A stretch of 64,000 bases of DNA from Synechococcus sp. CO36386bin_29. Lineage in GTDB: Bacteria > Cyanobacteriota > Cyanobacteriia > PCC-6307 > Cyanobiaceae. The position numbers and the translations under genes are program-made. Below the pieces are notes generated by a model. It made no database searches, was not told the origin of the DNA, and saw only the letters and a program-made list of their open reading frames with translations. The stretch covers positions 1-64,000 of the forward strand of contig WTFZ01000049.1 of assembly GCA_011523835.1 (NCBI GenBank), read 5' to 3'. This document shows, piece by piece, positions 53,379 to 63,422 of the stretch. Position 1 is the stretch's first letter. Each line of letters begins with the position of its first letter.

Positions 53379-54113
53379 TTGGGCCTCGCTGTCGTTTTGG
53401 TCGAACCCGCCGGCCCTCTCAATGTGGGGAGTGTGGCCAGATTGTGCGCCAATTTCGGAATTGACGATCTTCGCCTTGTCGCGCCGCGATGCAAGATTTC
53501 AGACGAAGAGGCCGTACGGATGGCCGTGCACGGCCAAACGGTCCTTCAGGGAGCTCAGATTTTTGAGACTCTTCTTGAGGCTCTTGGCGATTGTCAGCGC
53601 GTGATTGCGAGCTGCGGGCGCATCGACCATGGAGACATTCCCTTGCAGACACCGGATCAGGCGATGCCCTGGGTTGAGGAAGGTCTGATGAGAGGGGCGC
53701 AGGTGGCCCTGGTCTTCGGCCGTGAAGATCGAGGCTTAAGCAATGAGGAGCTCCTGCTCAGCCATCGCGTGGTGCGGCTTCACACAGGCGATCACTACCC
53801 TTCACTCAATCTGTCCCATGCTGTCGCGATCCTGCTGCATGACCTCCAGCGCTCCAGTCATCGCGCTGCAGCGATTGATCCGCACGGGCCGCAGACAGCA
53901 GAAGCCGCAGCGCCACCCCAGCTCGAGGCTTGTCTGCAGGATGCCGAAGCGCTGCTCCTGGAGGCTGGATTTTTGCTGCCTCATACCGCCAGAGCCCGGA
54001 TGGCGAAGATCAAGGCCCTCCTCAGACGCGCTGGCATTCAAATGAAGGAGATCGCCATGCTGCGTGGCATGGTGCGTCAACTGCGCTGGGCAATCCGTTG
54101 CCACCGCCCGTAA
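53379..54113 (+). CDS. SpoU/TrmH-family RNA methyltransferase (TrmJ-like)
   Basis: VVLVEPAGPLNVGSVARLCANFGIDDLRLVAPR; ALVFGREDRGLSNEEL; SLNLSHAVAILLHDL. Confidence 0.93.
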   Translation: MGLAVVLVEPAGPLNVGSVARLCANFGIDDLRLVAPRCKISDEEAVRMAVHGQTVLQGAQIFETLLEALGDCQRVIASCGRIDHGDIPLQTPDQAMPWVEEGLMRGAQVALVFGREDRGLSNEELLLSHRVVRLHTGDHYPSLNLSHAVAILLHDLQRSSHRAAAIDPHGPQTAEAAAPPQLEACLQDAEALLLEAGFLLPHTARARMAKIKALLRRAGIQMKEIAMLRGMVRQLRWAIRCHRP

Positions 54114-54137
54114 TCTCTGGTTTTCCGACAGAGCAAT

Positions 54138-55286
54138 TTGGCCTCCAGTCGATCCAGTCGCCAGTCCTCAGGCTGGGGTCGCCCGCTGCGATTGCTGCTC
54201 AGACTCATTTTGATGGGGGTCGGGCTCGGGGTGATCACTGGATCCCTGCTCAAAGTTTCGGGCCCTGCCTTCCATAGAGAAAACTTCGCCCTGCCTTCAT
54301 GGCTGACCTTGCCTGGAACAGATCGCGCTCCTGCAGGGGAGGCCGTGAAGCCCACAGAAACGCCCAAGCCCAAAAGGAATGATCCATCGCTTGGCCGTTT
54401 CAGAACGCTTTACGAACTCACCGCTCTGAGTGATCGCTGGAAGCAGCTGGCTGCGGGCGAGCCTGATCTCACGGTCAGCGCCTTCATGCTGGTTCTGGAT
54501 GACGGCCGCTACGCACAGCTGGCACCTGACAACCCTCTACCCGCTGCCAGCTCGATCAAGACACCGATCCTCCTGGTGACCCTTGAAGAAATGGATGCGG
54601 GAACGCTCAGCTGGAATGAACCGCTCACACTCACCAAAACGGTGGTCGGAGGTGGTGCTGGATGGATGGCCTCCAAACCCCTGGGCACCCGATTCCCTAC
54701 CCATGAAGTCGCCACGGAGATGATCCGGGTGAGCGATAACACAGCCACGAACCTGCTGATCGATCGGCTCGGTGGCAAAAAAGCTCTCAATGCACGGTTC
54801 AATTCCCTTGGCTTACGTGCAACCGTTGTGAACAACTGGTTGCCAGACCTCGAAGGAACAAACACCACCAGCGCGCGGGATCTGGCTCGCTCCATCGCCC
54901 TCGTGGATACCGGAGAGGCTCTCTCGATCCGAAGCCGGGATCTATTCCGAGAGGTGATGGGAACCTCAGTGACCAACACTCTGCTTCCCAGGGGGCTGTT
55001 GCGGGGTCTCGGCGGTCAGCAGGGTGAACCTGACGACAGCCTGATGATCAAGGGGTATCGGGTGCTCAACAAAACCGGGGACATCGGCATCGCCTACGCC
55101 GATGCTGGGCTGATCGAGCTGCCGGATGGAAGCAGAGCCGTTGCGGCTTTTCTCGTGAAAGGCCCCTTCAACGACCCCCGTTCCACGGAACTGATCCGCA
55201 AGATGGCTGCCGCGATGGCGCCGGTTCTCAAACCCAAACCCGCCGTTCCCCGCAACGCCGCCGCGACCGGCAGCATCAACCCATGA
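54138..55286 (+). CDS. Class A beta-lactamase-like serine hydrolase (PBP fold)
   Basis: SSIK (SxxK), VSDNTATN (SDN), NKTGDIG (KTG). Confidence 0.88.
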   Translation: MASSRSSRQSSGWGRPLRLLLRLILMGVGLGVITGSLLKVSGPAFHRENFALPSWLTLPGTDRAPAGEAVKPTETPKPKRNDPSLGRFRTLYELTALSDRWKQLAAGEPDLTVSAFMLVLDDGRYAQLAPDNPLPAASSIKTPILLVTLEEMDAGTLSWNEPLTLTKTVVGGGAGWMASKPLGTRFPTHEVATEMIRVSDNTATNLLIDRLGGKKALNARFNSLGLRATVVNNWLPDLEGTNTTSARDLARSIALVDTGEALSIRSRDLFREVMGTSVTNTLLPRGLLRGLGGQQGEPDDSLMIKGYRVLNKTGDIGIAYADAGLIELPDGSRAVAAFLVKGPFNDPRSTELIRKMAAAMAPVLKPKPAVPRNAAATGSINP

Positions 55287-56704
55287 CTTCTTCTCAATCC
55301 AGGCGTGCTCTGACTGCCCTCACTCTGCTGTTGCTGCCTTGGATCAGCACACCCTCCATGGCTTCGGGTGAACGTCGCCAGCTGAAGGTCGCCAACGCAC
55401 CCCAAGCGGTGATTCGCAGCCAGCAGGTGCGGGCCCTTCCTGGCCAGCTGGATGAGGTGCTGGTCGTAAACGACAACAACCCTGAGCTGATCACTGGCGA
55501 AGGCATCCTGGTGTCCACATTCCGCCAGCCACCAGGCCTTGATCTGGCATTGAACGGTCGCTTCGACCTGTTCAGCCATCACGTGTTTGCAGGCAAAGAC
55601 GACGCCTTGAACTCCACGCTCTGGCTCGCGGTGCTGGCGCAACCGGCTGGCGATGCAGAAGTCACCCTGGAGCTACTGGGAGGCAGCACCTCCCTGTCCC
55701 AGGCCACCCGCAAGGGCCAAACGGCAGCCCCCTTCCTGCCACTGCCAGCTCTGATGGCCGAGACCAGCACCCCTATTGCAGCGGGACCTGGAAGCAGCGT
55801 TGCGGGCGACATCCTGCGCGGTGAGAGCGCGCCGGAATTGCCGGAGTCCTGGCGCATCGCCCCTGGGTCGGCCAGTGCCCTCGTGGTGCTGCCGATCCCT
55901 GTGGCAGGGCTTGACCCGCTCCTGAACGGCCGCAATCTGCAGATGCGTCTTCAAAGTTCCGGACCCGTGCATCTGGCCACGGTGGCCGCCTTTGGCGAAG
56001 GCGATCGGGCGCCATCGCTCAGCCGTTTGCAGAGCCTGCTGGCCTCAGGCCAGCAGAGCCCGAAAGAGCACACCCCCACACCGCGTGGCAGCAAGGGAAA
56101 GATCATTTACTCAAGGGTGAGCGGTGTTCAAATCGGTTCCACCTGGACCGCCAAACTCACCGACCCTGGATCCCCTGATCTGGCCCTGACCGGAAAGCCG
56201 ATTTCCTGGCCGATCAGCAGTCTGGAACGTGGCGACCTGCAGACGGGCCAGGTGCAGACCGCCGAGCTCAAGGTGTTTGATGAAGGCACAGCTTGGGCCG
56301 CCCACGGCAACTATGGCGTTGAATATGACCTCACCCTTCCCCTGAAGAATCCAGACGCCACGCCCCGCACCGTGGCCCTGGCCCTGGAATCACCCGATAA
56401 GAACGGAAGCAACAGCAAGCAGCTGCGTTTTGGTGGCGGGAAGAGCAGCCCGGTGATGTTCCGTGGACCGATTGAATTGCGCGGTCTGGATGATGCACAG
56501 GGGCAAGCACAAGGCCGGCAGCGTTTCCACCTCGTGTTGCGCCGTGGTCAGCAGGGCCCGGAACTCGGTCGGATGACCCTGGCGCCGGGTGAGCGCCGCC
56601 AGGTGCGAATCAGACTGATCTATCCGGCGGATGCGACCCCACCACAGGTTTTATCCCTCCTGCCTGTGAAACAATCCTCAACAGCTTCAATCCGTCGTCC
56701 GTGA
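55283..56704 (+). CDS. Secreted DUF3370-like protein
   Basis: Signal peptide; 4-bp overlap with upstream gene; long beta-rich ORF. Confidence 0.75.
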   Translation: MTSSQSRRALTALTLLLLPWISTPSMASGERRQLKVANAPQAVIRSQQVRALPGQLDEVLVVNDNNPELITGEGILVSTFRQPPGLDLALNGRFDLFSHHVFAGKDDALNSTLWLAVLAQPAGDAEVTLELLGGSTSLSQATRKGQTAAPFLPLPALMAETSTPIAAGPGSSVAGDILRGESAPELPESWRIAPGSASALVVLPIPVAGLDPLLNGRNLQMRLQSSGPVHLATVAAFGEGDRAPSLSRLQSLLASGQQSPKEHTPTPRGSKGKIIYSRVSGVQIGSTWTAKLTDPGSPDLALTGKPISWPISSLERGDLQTGQVQTAELKVFDEGTAWAAHGNYGVEYDLTLPLKNPDATPRTVALALESPDKNGSNSKQLRFGGGKSSPVMFRGPIELRGLDDAQGQAQGRQRFHLVLRRGQQGPELGRMTLAPGERRQVRIRLIYPADATPPQVLSLLPVKQSSTASIRRP

Positions 56705-57789
56705 GTTCACCGCGCAAGCGCAGAGTCTTCCCTTTCACCGCCGTGATCGGCCAGGAGGAGATGAAGCTTGCTCTGCTCCTCAATGTGATCGATCCGCGCA
56801 TCGGCGGCGTGATGATCATGGGTGACCGTGGGACTGGAAAATCCACCACGATCCGTGCCCTGGCCGATCTTCTGCCGGGTATCGAGGTGGTCGCCGGCGA
56901 TCCCTACAACAGCTCTCCCAGTGACCCTGATCTGCAGAGCAGTGACGTGCGCCAGCGTCTGGAGCATGGCGAAGCGCTCAGCACCGAAGAGCGTCAGGTC
57001 CCCATGGTGGATCTGCCTCTGGGCGCCACCGAAGACAGGCTCTGCGGCACGATCGACATCGAGAAGGCCCTGAGCGAAGGCGTGCGCGCCTTCGAACCCG
57101 GTCTGCTGGCCAAGGCCAACCGCGGCCTGCTCTATGTAGATGAGGTGAACCTGCTCGACGACCATCTCGTCGACGTCCTTCTCGATTCCGCAGCCTCCGG
57201 CTGGAACACCGTAGAAAGGGAAGGGGTGTCGGTGCGCCACCCGGCCCGCTTTGTGCTGATCGGATCCGGCAACCCTGAGGAAGGCGAGCTGCGTCCCCAG
57301 CTGCTGGACCGCTTCGGCATGAGCGTTGAAGTTCGCACTGTTCGCGATCCTGAGCTGCGCGTTCAGGTCGTAGACCAACGGACAGCTTTCGACACCGATC
57401 CAGACGGTTTCTCCAACGCCATGGAGGAAGGACAGCAGGCCCTGCAACAGCGTGTTGTTGAAGCGCAGCAGCGCCTGGATCAGGTCGAGATCGACGATGA
57501 CCTGCGGCTGCGAATCTCTGCCGTGTGTGGTGAGCTGGATGTGGACGGCCTGCGCGGCGACATCGTCACCAACCGCGCCGCCAGGGCCCTTGCCGCCTTC
57601 GAAGGCCGCACGGAAGTCAGCGAAGATGATGTGGCCCGCGTGGCCTCCTGCTGCCTGCGTCACCGTTTGCGCAAGGACCCACTCGAGCAGATCGATTCCG
57701 GCGATCGGGTGGTGAAGGTGTTCTGCAAGGTGTTCGAGCGCAGCGATAGCGGCGATCGAACCGAATTCGAACTGGCATTGGCTGCCTGA
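56701..57789 (+). CDS. chlI: Magnesium chelatase ATPase subunit I
   Basis: FPFTAVIGQEEMKLALLLNVIDPRIGGVMIMGDRGTGKSTTIRAL; LYVDEVNLLDDHLVDVLLDSAASGWN. Confidence 0.98.
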   Translation: MSSPRKRRVFPFTAVIGQEEMKLALLLNVIDPRIGGVMIMGDRGTGKSTTIRALADLLPGIEVVAGDPYNSSPSDPDLQSSDVRQRLEHGEALSTEERQVPMVDLPLGATEDRLCGTIDIEKALSEGVRAFEPGLLAKANRGLLYVDEVNLLDDHLVDVLLDSAASGWNTVEREGVSVRHPARFVLIGSGNPEEGELRPQLLDRFGMSVEVRTVRDPELRVQVVDQRTAFDTDPDGFSNAMEEGQQALQQRVVEAQQRLDQVEIDDDLRLRISAVCGELDVDGLRGDIVTNRAARALAAFEGRTEVSEDDVARVASCCLRHRLRKDPLEQIDSGDRVVKVFCKVFERSDSGDRTEFELALAA

Positions 57790-57808
57790 GTACCCCCCTC
57801 CTCTCGCA

Positions 57809-58273
57809 GTGCGCATCCTTGGGATTGACCCCGGCCTAGCGCGGGTGGGCTACGGCGTGATCGAGACCGGAGGGGGGAAGCAGACCATGCTGGATTGCGG
57901 CATCATCCGCACGGACTCTGGACGTCCGGAAGGTGAACGCATGCTGGAGATCGCTCGGGATCTGCGCCAGCTGATCCGAGCCTGGAAACCGGAGCTCGCA
58001 GCCGTCGAAAAATTCTTTTTTTACAGATCCAGCAACACGATCGCCGTCGTTCAGGCCCGCGGCGTGGTGATCATGACCCTCACCCGATTCGGGCTGCCGA
58101 TCGTGGAATTTCCGCCGATGCAGATCAAACAAGCCCTCACGGGCTACGGGCATGCGGGCAAGGATGAGGTGCTCGAGGCCGTGATGCGCGAACTGTCGTT
58201 GGAGACCCCGCCAAGACCGGATGATGCGGCTGACGCCCTTGCCGTTGCCCTGACGGGTTGGTTTCAACATTGA
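57809..58273 (+). CDS. ruvC: Crossover junction endodeoxyribonuclease RuvC
   Basis: RILGIDPGLARVGYGVIE; AAVEKFFFYRSSNTIAVVQARG; DAADALAVAL. Confidence 0.97.
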   Translation: MRILGIDPGLARVGYGVIETGGGKQTMLDCGIIRTDSGRPEGERMLEIARDLRQLIRAWKPELAAVEKFFFYRSSNTIAVVQARGVVIMTLTRFGLPIVEFPPMQIKQALTGYGHAGKDEVLEAVMRELSLETPPRPDDAADALAVALTGWFQH

Positions 58274-58287
58274 AAGGCCCGCTCCCG

Positions 58288-58869
58288 ATGACCAACAGCA
58301 AGTGGGAGCTTCGCCGCGACTATCGGAAAAGGCGACTGCAGGCCCTGGCCGATCACGACACGCTTCAAACCGTGATCGCCCAACAGGTTCTCAATGAAAT
58401 CCGAATCCGGCATACCCAGAGTCCATTCCAGGGACACCTCGGGCTGTACTCACCGCTCCCGGGGGAAGTGGATCTGACGGTCCTGAGATCCAGTCTCGAA
58501 GGAGAGCTGAAGCTGAAACTGGCCCTTCCGGCAGCAGATGGCCAGGGTCATCTCAGTTATCACGCCTGGGGCCCTGAACCCTTGATCGATGACGGATGTG
58601 GCATTCCGGCTCCACTAAATCAACCTCCCCTGACGGCTGATCAACTGGATCTGCTTCTGGTTCCAGCTCTGGCCGTTGACCAAAACGGCATCCGTCTTGG
58701 CTACGGCGGGGGGTACTACGACCGCCTCAGAACCCAGCCTCCCTGGCGCAGGATTCCGGCCCTGGTGGTGCTGCCGGGAGCCTGCGTGACCCGGAGGGCC
58801 CTGCCTCGCGATCCCTGGGATCGTGCTTTCGATGGATGGGTGAGTGAACAGGGTGTTTGTAAGGTCTAG
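58288..58869 (+). CDS. 5-formyltetrahydrofolate cyclo-ligase family
   Basis: LLLVPALAVDQNGIRLGYGGGYYDRL; start moved to ATG 58288. Confidence 0.92.
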   Translation: MTNSKWELRRDYRKRRLQALADHDTLQTVIAQQVLNEIRIRHTQSPFQGHLGLYSPLPGEVDLTVLRSSLEGELKLKLALPAADGQGHLSYHAWGPEPLIDDGCGIPAPLNQPPLTADQLDLLLVPALAVDQNGIRLGYGGGYYDRLRTQPPWRRIPALVVLPGACVTRRALPRDPWDRAFDGWVSEQGVCKV

Positions 58870-58892
58870 GGAACAGATTCCCCTGCAAGACG

Positions 58893-59081
58893 TTGAATCC
58901 AGATGCTCCGATCAGCCCGGCGCAGCGCCTGCGGGAGTCGTGTGACGAAAGAGAGTTGACCCTTGCGCAGAGAGTGATTGCCCGCGAACTCAGCGAGCGT
59001 GGCGCGGATCACCCCCAAGCGGTGGGGTTGATGCTGGATGCCATGGGACGCATGTTCCGCGCAGTTTCGAGCGAATCCTGA
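58893..59081 (+). CDS. Hypothetical small protein
   Basis: 62 aa ORF, coding-like. Confidence 0.5.
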   Translation: MNPDAPISPAQRLRESCDERELTLAQRVIARELSERGADHPQAVGLMLDAMGRMFRAVSSES

Positions 59082-59141
59082 GACAACCTCTGGCCTCAGG
59101 CTTTCACAAGACGCAAAATTGGCAAACCAGTCCGGAAGCCC

Positions 59142-59609
59142 ATGCCCAAGTGGTCCAGCCTTTGCGCTCTCTCCACCGCCGCCATGCTCTCCGGCCTGAT
59201 CAATCAGCAGGCTGCTGATGCACACGGTGTAGAAAGCAGCTTGCGCTACCTCGATGGACAGCTTGAGCTGTCCAGCAGTTTTTCAACGGGAGAGCCCGTT
59301 GAAGGGGCTGTTGTGAGGCTGCTCCAACCTGATGGCAGCGCTGGAGACGAGCTCGGCACCATCGACGCCGATGGCCGCCTCCAGCTTCAGCTGCCGGTCA
59401 TGGCGGATGGACTGGTTGACCTTCAGGTGGATGGCGGACCTGGCCACCGCGACTACCTCACGCTTCCGCTGCAGCGGGGCGTCGTGAACCTCGACGAGGT
59501 GGTGGAGAGCCCACAGCCTCTCCCATGGATCGCCTGGCTGGGCGCGCCGGCGCTGTTCGGCTTGGTGAGCACGATGGCTAAGGTTCGAGGCCTTCAACGC
59601 GATCACTGA
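59142..59609 (+). CDS. Secreted/membrane-anchored hypothetical protein
   Basis: N-terminal signal, beta-sandwich-like middle, C-terminal TM. Confidence 0.7.
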   Translation: MPKWSSLCALSTAAMLSGLINQQAADAHGVESSLRYLDGQLELSSSFSTGEPVEGAVVRLLQPDGSAGDELGTIDADGRLQLQLPVMADGLVDLQVDGGPGHRDYLTLPLQRGVVNLDEVVESPQPLPWIAWLGAPALFGLVSTMAKVRGLQRDH

Positions 59610-59616
59610 CTCGGCC

Positions 59617-60078
59617 ATGGCAGACCAAGGCAACGCGTCGACCCGCTATGGCAGCGCAGCCCTGGATCAGCTGACTGAGCGCCTAAGCAGCACGCCAGAC
59701 CCACGCAAACGTTACGAATACGTGCTATGGCTGGCCAAAAAGCTTCCATCCATGCCCGCTGAGCTTCAGACCGAGGAGCGCAAGGTCAAGGGATGCGTGT
59801 CCCAGGTGTTCATTGCGTCCAACTTGGTCGACGGCCGGCTCCGCTGGCAGGGCGACTCGGATGCTCTGATCACCAAAGGACTGCTGGCGCTTCTGATCAA
59901 GGGACTGACGGATCTCACCCCGTCCGAGGTGATGGCTGTGAACCCTGAGGTGATCGCCGCCACAGGCTTACAAGCCAGCCTGACGCCATCACGCGCCAAC
60001 GGTTTTCTCAACATCCTGCTCACCATGCAGGCTCAGGCAAAGGACCTCACCTCCGAATCAGGGTCCACAGCTGCCTAA
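59617..60078 (+). CDS. sufE: SufE family Fe-S assembly protein
   Basis: KRYEYVLWLAKKLPSMPAELQTEERKVKGCVSQVFI. Confidence 0.95.
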   Translation: MADQGNASTRYGSAALDQLTERLSSTPDPRKRYEYVLWLAKKLPSMPAELQTEERKVKGCVSQVFIASNLVDGRLRWQGDSDALITKGLLALLIKGLTDLTPSEVMAVNPEVIAATGLQASLTPSRANGFLNILLTMQAQAKDLTSESGSTAA

Positions 60079-60113
60079 AGTTTGAGGCTAATCGCAGTTA
60101 ACGGACCCGCCCC

Positions 60114-61430
60114 ATGGCGACAAGGATCGGCATCGGCCTGCTTGGCCTCGGAACCGTGGGCGCCGGTGTGGCCAGCATCCTCACGAGTCCTGAGGGTCGT
60201 CACCCACTCATCTCAGAACTTGATCTCGTGCGTGTGGCAGTGCGCGATATCAACCGTTCCCGTCCGGTCTCCATCCCCCAGGAGAGGCTGACCACCGATC
60301 CTGAAGCGGTGGTTGACGACCCTGAGGTTCAGGTAGTTGTGGAAGTGATGGGCGGGATTGAGCCGGCTCGCACCCTGATCATGCGCGCGATCGCTGCCGG
60401 CAAGTCCGTAGTGACCGCGAACAAAGCAGTGATCGCCCGCCATGGCGAGGAGATCGCATCGGCCGCCGCTGCCGCCGGGGTGTACGTGCTGATCGAAGCC
60501 GCCGTTGGCGGTGGCATTCCCATCATCGAACCGCTCAAGCAGTCTCTGGGCAGCAACAGGATCAACCGCGTAAGCGGGATCATCAATGGCACAACCAACT
60601 ACATCCTCAGCCGTATGGCTGATGAGGGAGCTGACTATTTCGCCGTTCTGAAGGACGCTCAAGACCTGGGCTACGCCGAAGCCGATCCCGCCGCGGACGT
60701 TGAGGGGCATGACGCCGCAGACAAGATCGCCATCCTGTCGGGGCTGGCCTTTGGTGGACCGATCGATCGCGACGCCATTCCGACCATCGGGATCAGCAAC
60801 CTGCAGAGCAAGGATGTGGACTACGCCACTCGGCTCGGATACGGCGTCAAGCTGCTGGCCATTGCGGAGCGGATTGAAAGCACGAGCGATGCCTCTCCAG
60901 CACTGCCCCTGGCCTTGCGCGTGCAACCCACCCTGGTCCCGAAAGACCACCCCCTGGCTGGGGTTAACGGGGTGAACAACGCCATCCTCGTGGAGGGTGA
61001 CCCGGTGGGCCGGGTGATGTTCTACGGGCCCGGCGCTGGATCAGGGCCCACCGCCTCCGCGGTGGTCGCCGACATTCTCAACATCGCCGGAATCCGTCAG
61101 CTCAACGCTGCGCCTGGCGGCCTCGACCCTCTCCTGGCAGCCAGCAGCTGGCGCGCTTGCCGCTTGGTGCAGGGGGGAGAGATCCGTCAGCGGAATTATG
61201 CGCGTTTCAACACAGACGACGCCCCCGGCGTGATCGGCCGAATCGGCAGTTGCTTTGGCGATCAACAGGTCTCCATCCAGTCGATCGTGCAGTTCGATGC
61301 CAGCGACGAAGGCGCTGAAATCGTTGTGATCACCCACGAAGTGAGCAGCGGAGCGATGCAGAAAGCCTTGAGCGCCATCACGGCCTTACCGGAAGTTCGC
61401 CTCCTGGCTTCACACCTGGGCTGCCTCTGA
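60114..61430 (+). CDS. hom: Homoserine dehydrogenase
   Basis: IGIGLLGLGTVGAGVASIL; VVTANKAVIARHG; GIINGTTNYILSRM; C-terminal ACT domain. Confidence 0.98.
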   Translation: MATRIGIGLLGLGTVGAGVASILTSPEGRHPLISELDLVRVAVRDINRSRPVSIPQERLTTDPEAVVDDPEVQVVVEVMGGIEPARTLIMRAIAAGKSVVTANKAVIARHGEEIASAAAAAGVYVLIEAAVGGGIPIIEPLKQSLGSNRINRVSGIINGTTNYILSRMADEGADYFAVLKDAQDLGYAEADPAADVEGHDAADKIAILSGLAFGGPIDRDAIPTIGISNLQSKDVDYATRLGYGVKLLAIAERIESTSDASPALPLALRVQPTLVPKDHPLAGVNGVNNAILVEGDPVGRVMFYGPGAGSGPTASAVVADILNIAGIRQLNAAPGGLDPLLAASSWRACRLVQGGEIRQRNYARFNTDDAPGVIGRIGSCFGDQQVSIQSIVQFDASDEGAEIVVITHEVSSGAMQKALSAITALPEVRLLASHLGCL

Positions 61431-61520
61431 CCCCTGGCGGGCGCCCCCCTGCATAGGGCAGAGTCGTAAGAACAATCACAAAGCAGGTCTGCATTCGCGG
61501 ACCTGTGCTGCAGACCGTTC

Positions 61521-61763
61521 ATGCCGAACGAAACCTCCGTCCTGCACGGGCAACGCTGCTATCAGCTCGAAACACGATCCGTCATGAGCCTGCACCAGGG
61601 CGATTGCATCCGGCTTCGCAGCAACATCGGGTTGTTTCAAGTCATTGGCATCGATGGCGACCACGATCGCTGCTGGGTGCGTCAATGGCCTCTTGAACCC
61701 AAGGGATCTCCAGTGTTTGAAGTCCCTCTTGATCAGATTCACAGTGAATCAGGTGCCGATTGA
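61521..61763 (+). CDS. Hypothetical small protein
   Basis: 80 aa ORF, coding-like. Confidence 0.6.
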   Translation: MPNETSVLHGQRCYQLETRSVMSLHQGDCIRLRSNIGLFQVIGIDGDHDRCWVRQWPLEPKGSPVFEVPLDQIHSESGAD

Positions 61764-61805
61764 GGCCCTAGGGCCTTTGAATGGCCCTGTCTGAACTCTC
61801 CAGGC

Positions 61806-63422
61806 GTGAGCGAATCCGGCACGACAGGCCGCGGCCCCACCGCGTTTCCATGGATCAAAGGCTCTTTGACGCTCCTCGGCACCCTGGCGCTCTGGATCGG
61901 GCAGACGGCCTGCCAACCCACGCGCACCAGCGACCGTCTCACCGTGGCCAGCGCGGGACGAATCAGCTCCCTTGATCCTGCCCGCGCCAACACCTTCGGG
62001 GCCCTCCAGCTGCTCAGTGCCATTGGAGACACGCTCTACAAGCGATCAGCCAGCGGGGAACTGATTCCATCTCTCGCCTCAGACCTACCTGAAATCAGCG
62101 CAGACGGCCTCACCCTCACGATCCCGCTGCGTGATGACGTCCTCTTCCATGACGGCACTCGCTTCGACGCTGAGGCGATGGCCTTCAGCCTGCGCCGGTT
62201 TCTACGGATCGGGCGTCTGAATTACATCGTCGGCGGTCGCATCTCCGCCGTGGAAGTCGCCGAGCCGTTCCTTCTGAAGCTTCGACTCAGCAGGCCATCC
62301 ACGTCCCTGGTGAATCTGCTCACCTCCACGAATCTCACTCCGGTGTCCCCCACCGCTTACGGAGATTATGAGAATCGTGCTCTTAACGACCGCTTTGTCG
62401 GGACTGGGCCTTACCGCTTGACCAATTTCCGCGCGGTTCAACAGCGTCTAGAGCCTTTCGATCATTACTGGGGAGAGCCACCGCGTAATGCGGGGCTGGA
62501 CCTGATCTATCTGAGCAATTCCACAGCACTCTTCGGCGCCATGCGCAGCGGCGAAGTGGATGTGCTGCTCTCGGATGCCATCGACGAAGATCAGCGTCTG
62601 GCCCTGAATCGAATGGCCGCGCAGGGGAAGTTGCGTGAGGCGAGAGGTCCGGCCCTCGTGATCGGCTACGTCACCCTGCTGAGCAATACCCCTCCGTTCC
62701 AGGACCCGCGAGTGCGCAGGGCGATGGCCCTCAGCCTCGACCGGAAACTGATCAGCCGGAGAGTCAGCCATGGGTTGAGACCTCCGCTGCGCTCGCTCGT
62801 CCCGCCCGCGCTGACGGAGGGGGCGAATGGTCCCTGGCCCAGCCTGAACATCGCCAAGGCACGCACCCTGCTGCTGGATGCCGGATATTGCAATGGACGG
62901 GTGCTTTCCGTGCCCTTCACCTACCGCTCCAATGTGCCGGCCGACCGCCTGATGGCCCTGACTTGGCAAACGCAACTGCAACGCGATCTCCCGGACTGCA
63001 TGACCTTGAACCTGAATGGCATGGAATCGACCACCGTGTATCGCCAACTCGGAGATGGAACCTTCGCGGCAGTCATGCTCGATTGGCGGGGGCCCTACCC
63101 GGATCCCGAGGCCTATCTGGGGCCGCTCCTGAGCTGCAAGGTCTCCAAAGGTTCAGTCTGTAAACGCGGAGAAGCGGCCATCAGTGGCAGCTTCTGGACG
63201 GCTCCAGGCCTTGAGAAAGCCTTGAAGCAATCCGATCGCAGCCGGGGCCGTAAACGTCTGGATGAGCTCGAAGCCATTGAAGCAAAAGCAGCCCAAGGTG
63301 CGGCTTATATCCCTGTTTGGTTGGTCTCAGCCAGGGCATGGGGCCAGGCAAGCCTGGCCACACCGGAATTCGACGGCAATGGACAGGTCAGGCTGGCCCG
63401 ACTCCAGGAGGTGATCCGATGA
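61806..63422 (+). CDS. ABC transporter peptide/nickel-type substrate-binding protein
   Basis: RLTVASAGRISSLDPARANTFGALQLLSAIGDTLYKR; FVGTGPYRLTNF. Confidence 0.93.
   Translation: MSESGTTGRGPTAFPWIKGSLTLLGTLALWIGQTACQPTRTSDRLTVASAGRISSLDPARANTFGALQLLSAIGDTLYKRSASGELIPSLASDLPEISADGLTLTIPLRDDVLFHDGTRFDAEAMAFSLRRFLRIGRLNYIVGGRISAVEVAEPFLLKLRLSRPSTSLVNLLTSTNLTPVSPTAYGDYENRALNDRFVGTGPYRLTNFRAVQQRLEPFDHYWGEPPRNAGLDLIYLSNSTALFGAMRSGEVDVLLSDAIDEDQRLALNRMAAQGKLREARGPALVIGYVTLLSNTPPFQDPRVRRAMALSLDRKLISRRVSHGLRPPLRSLVPPALTEGANGPWPSLNIAKARTLLLDAGYCNGRVLSVPFTYRSNVPADRLMALTWQTQLQRDLPDCMTLNLNGMESTTVYRQLGDGTFAAVMLDWRGPYPDPEAYLGPLLSCKVSKGSVCKRGEAAISGSFWTAPGLEKALKQSDRSRGRKRLDELEAIEAKAAQGAAYIPVWLVSARAWGQASLATPEFDGNGQVRLARLQEVIR

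Noticed and set aside
56707-57816. 369-aa minus-strand ORF
   Set aside because: Antisense to chlI across its full length; an artefact of codon bias.
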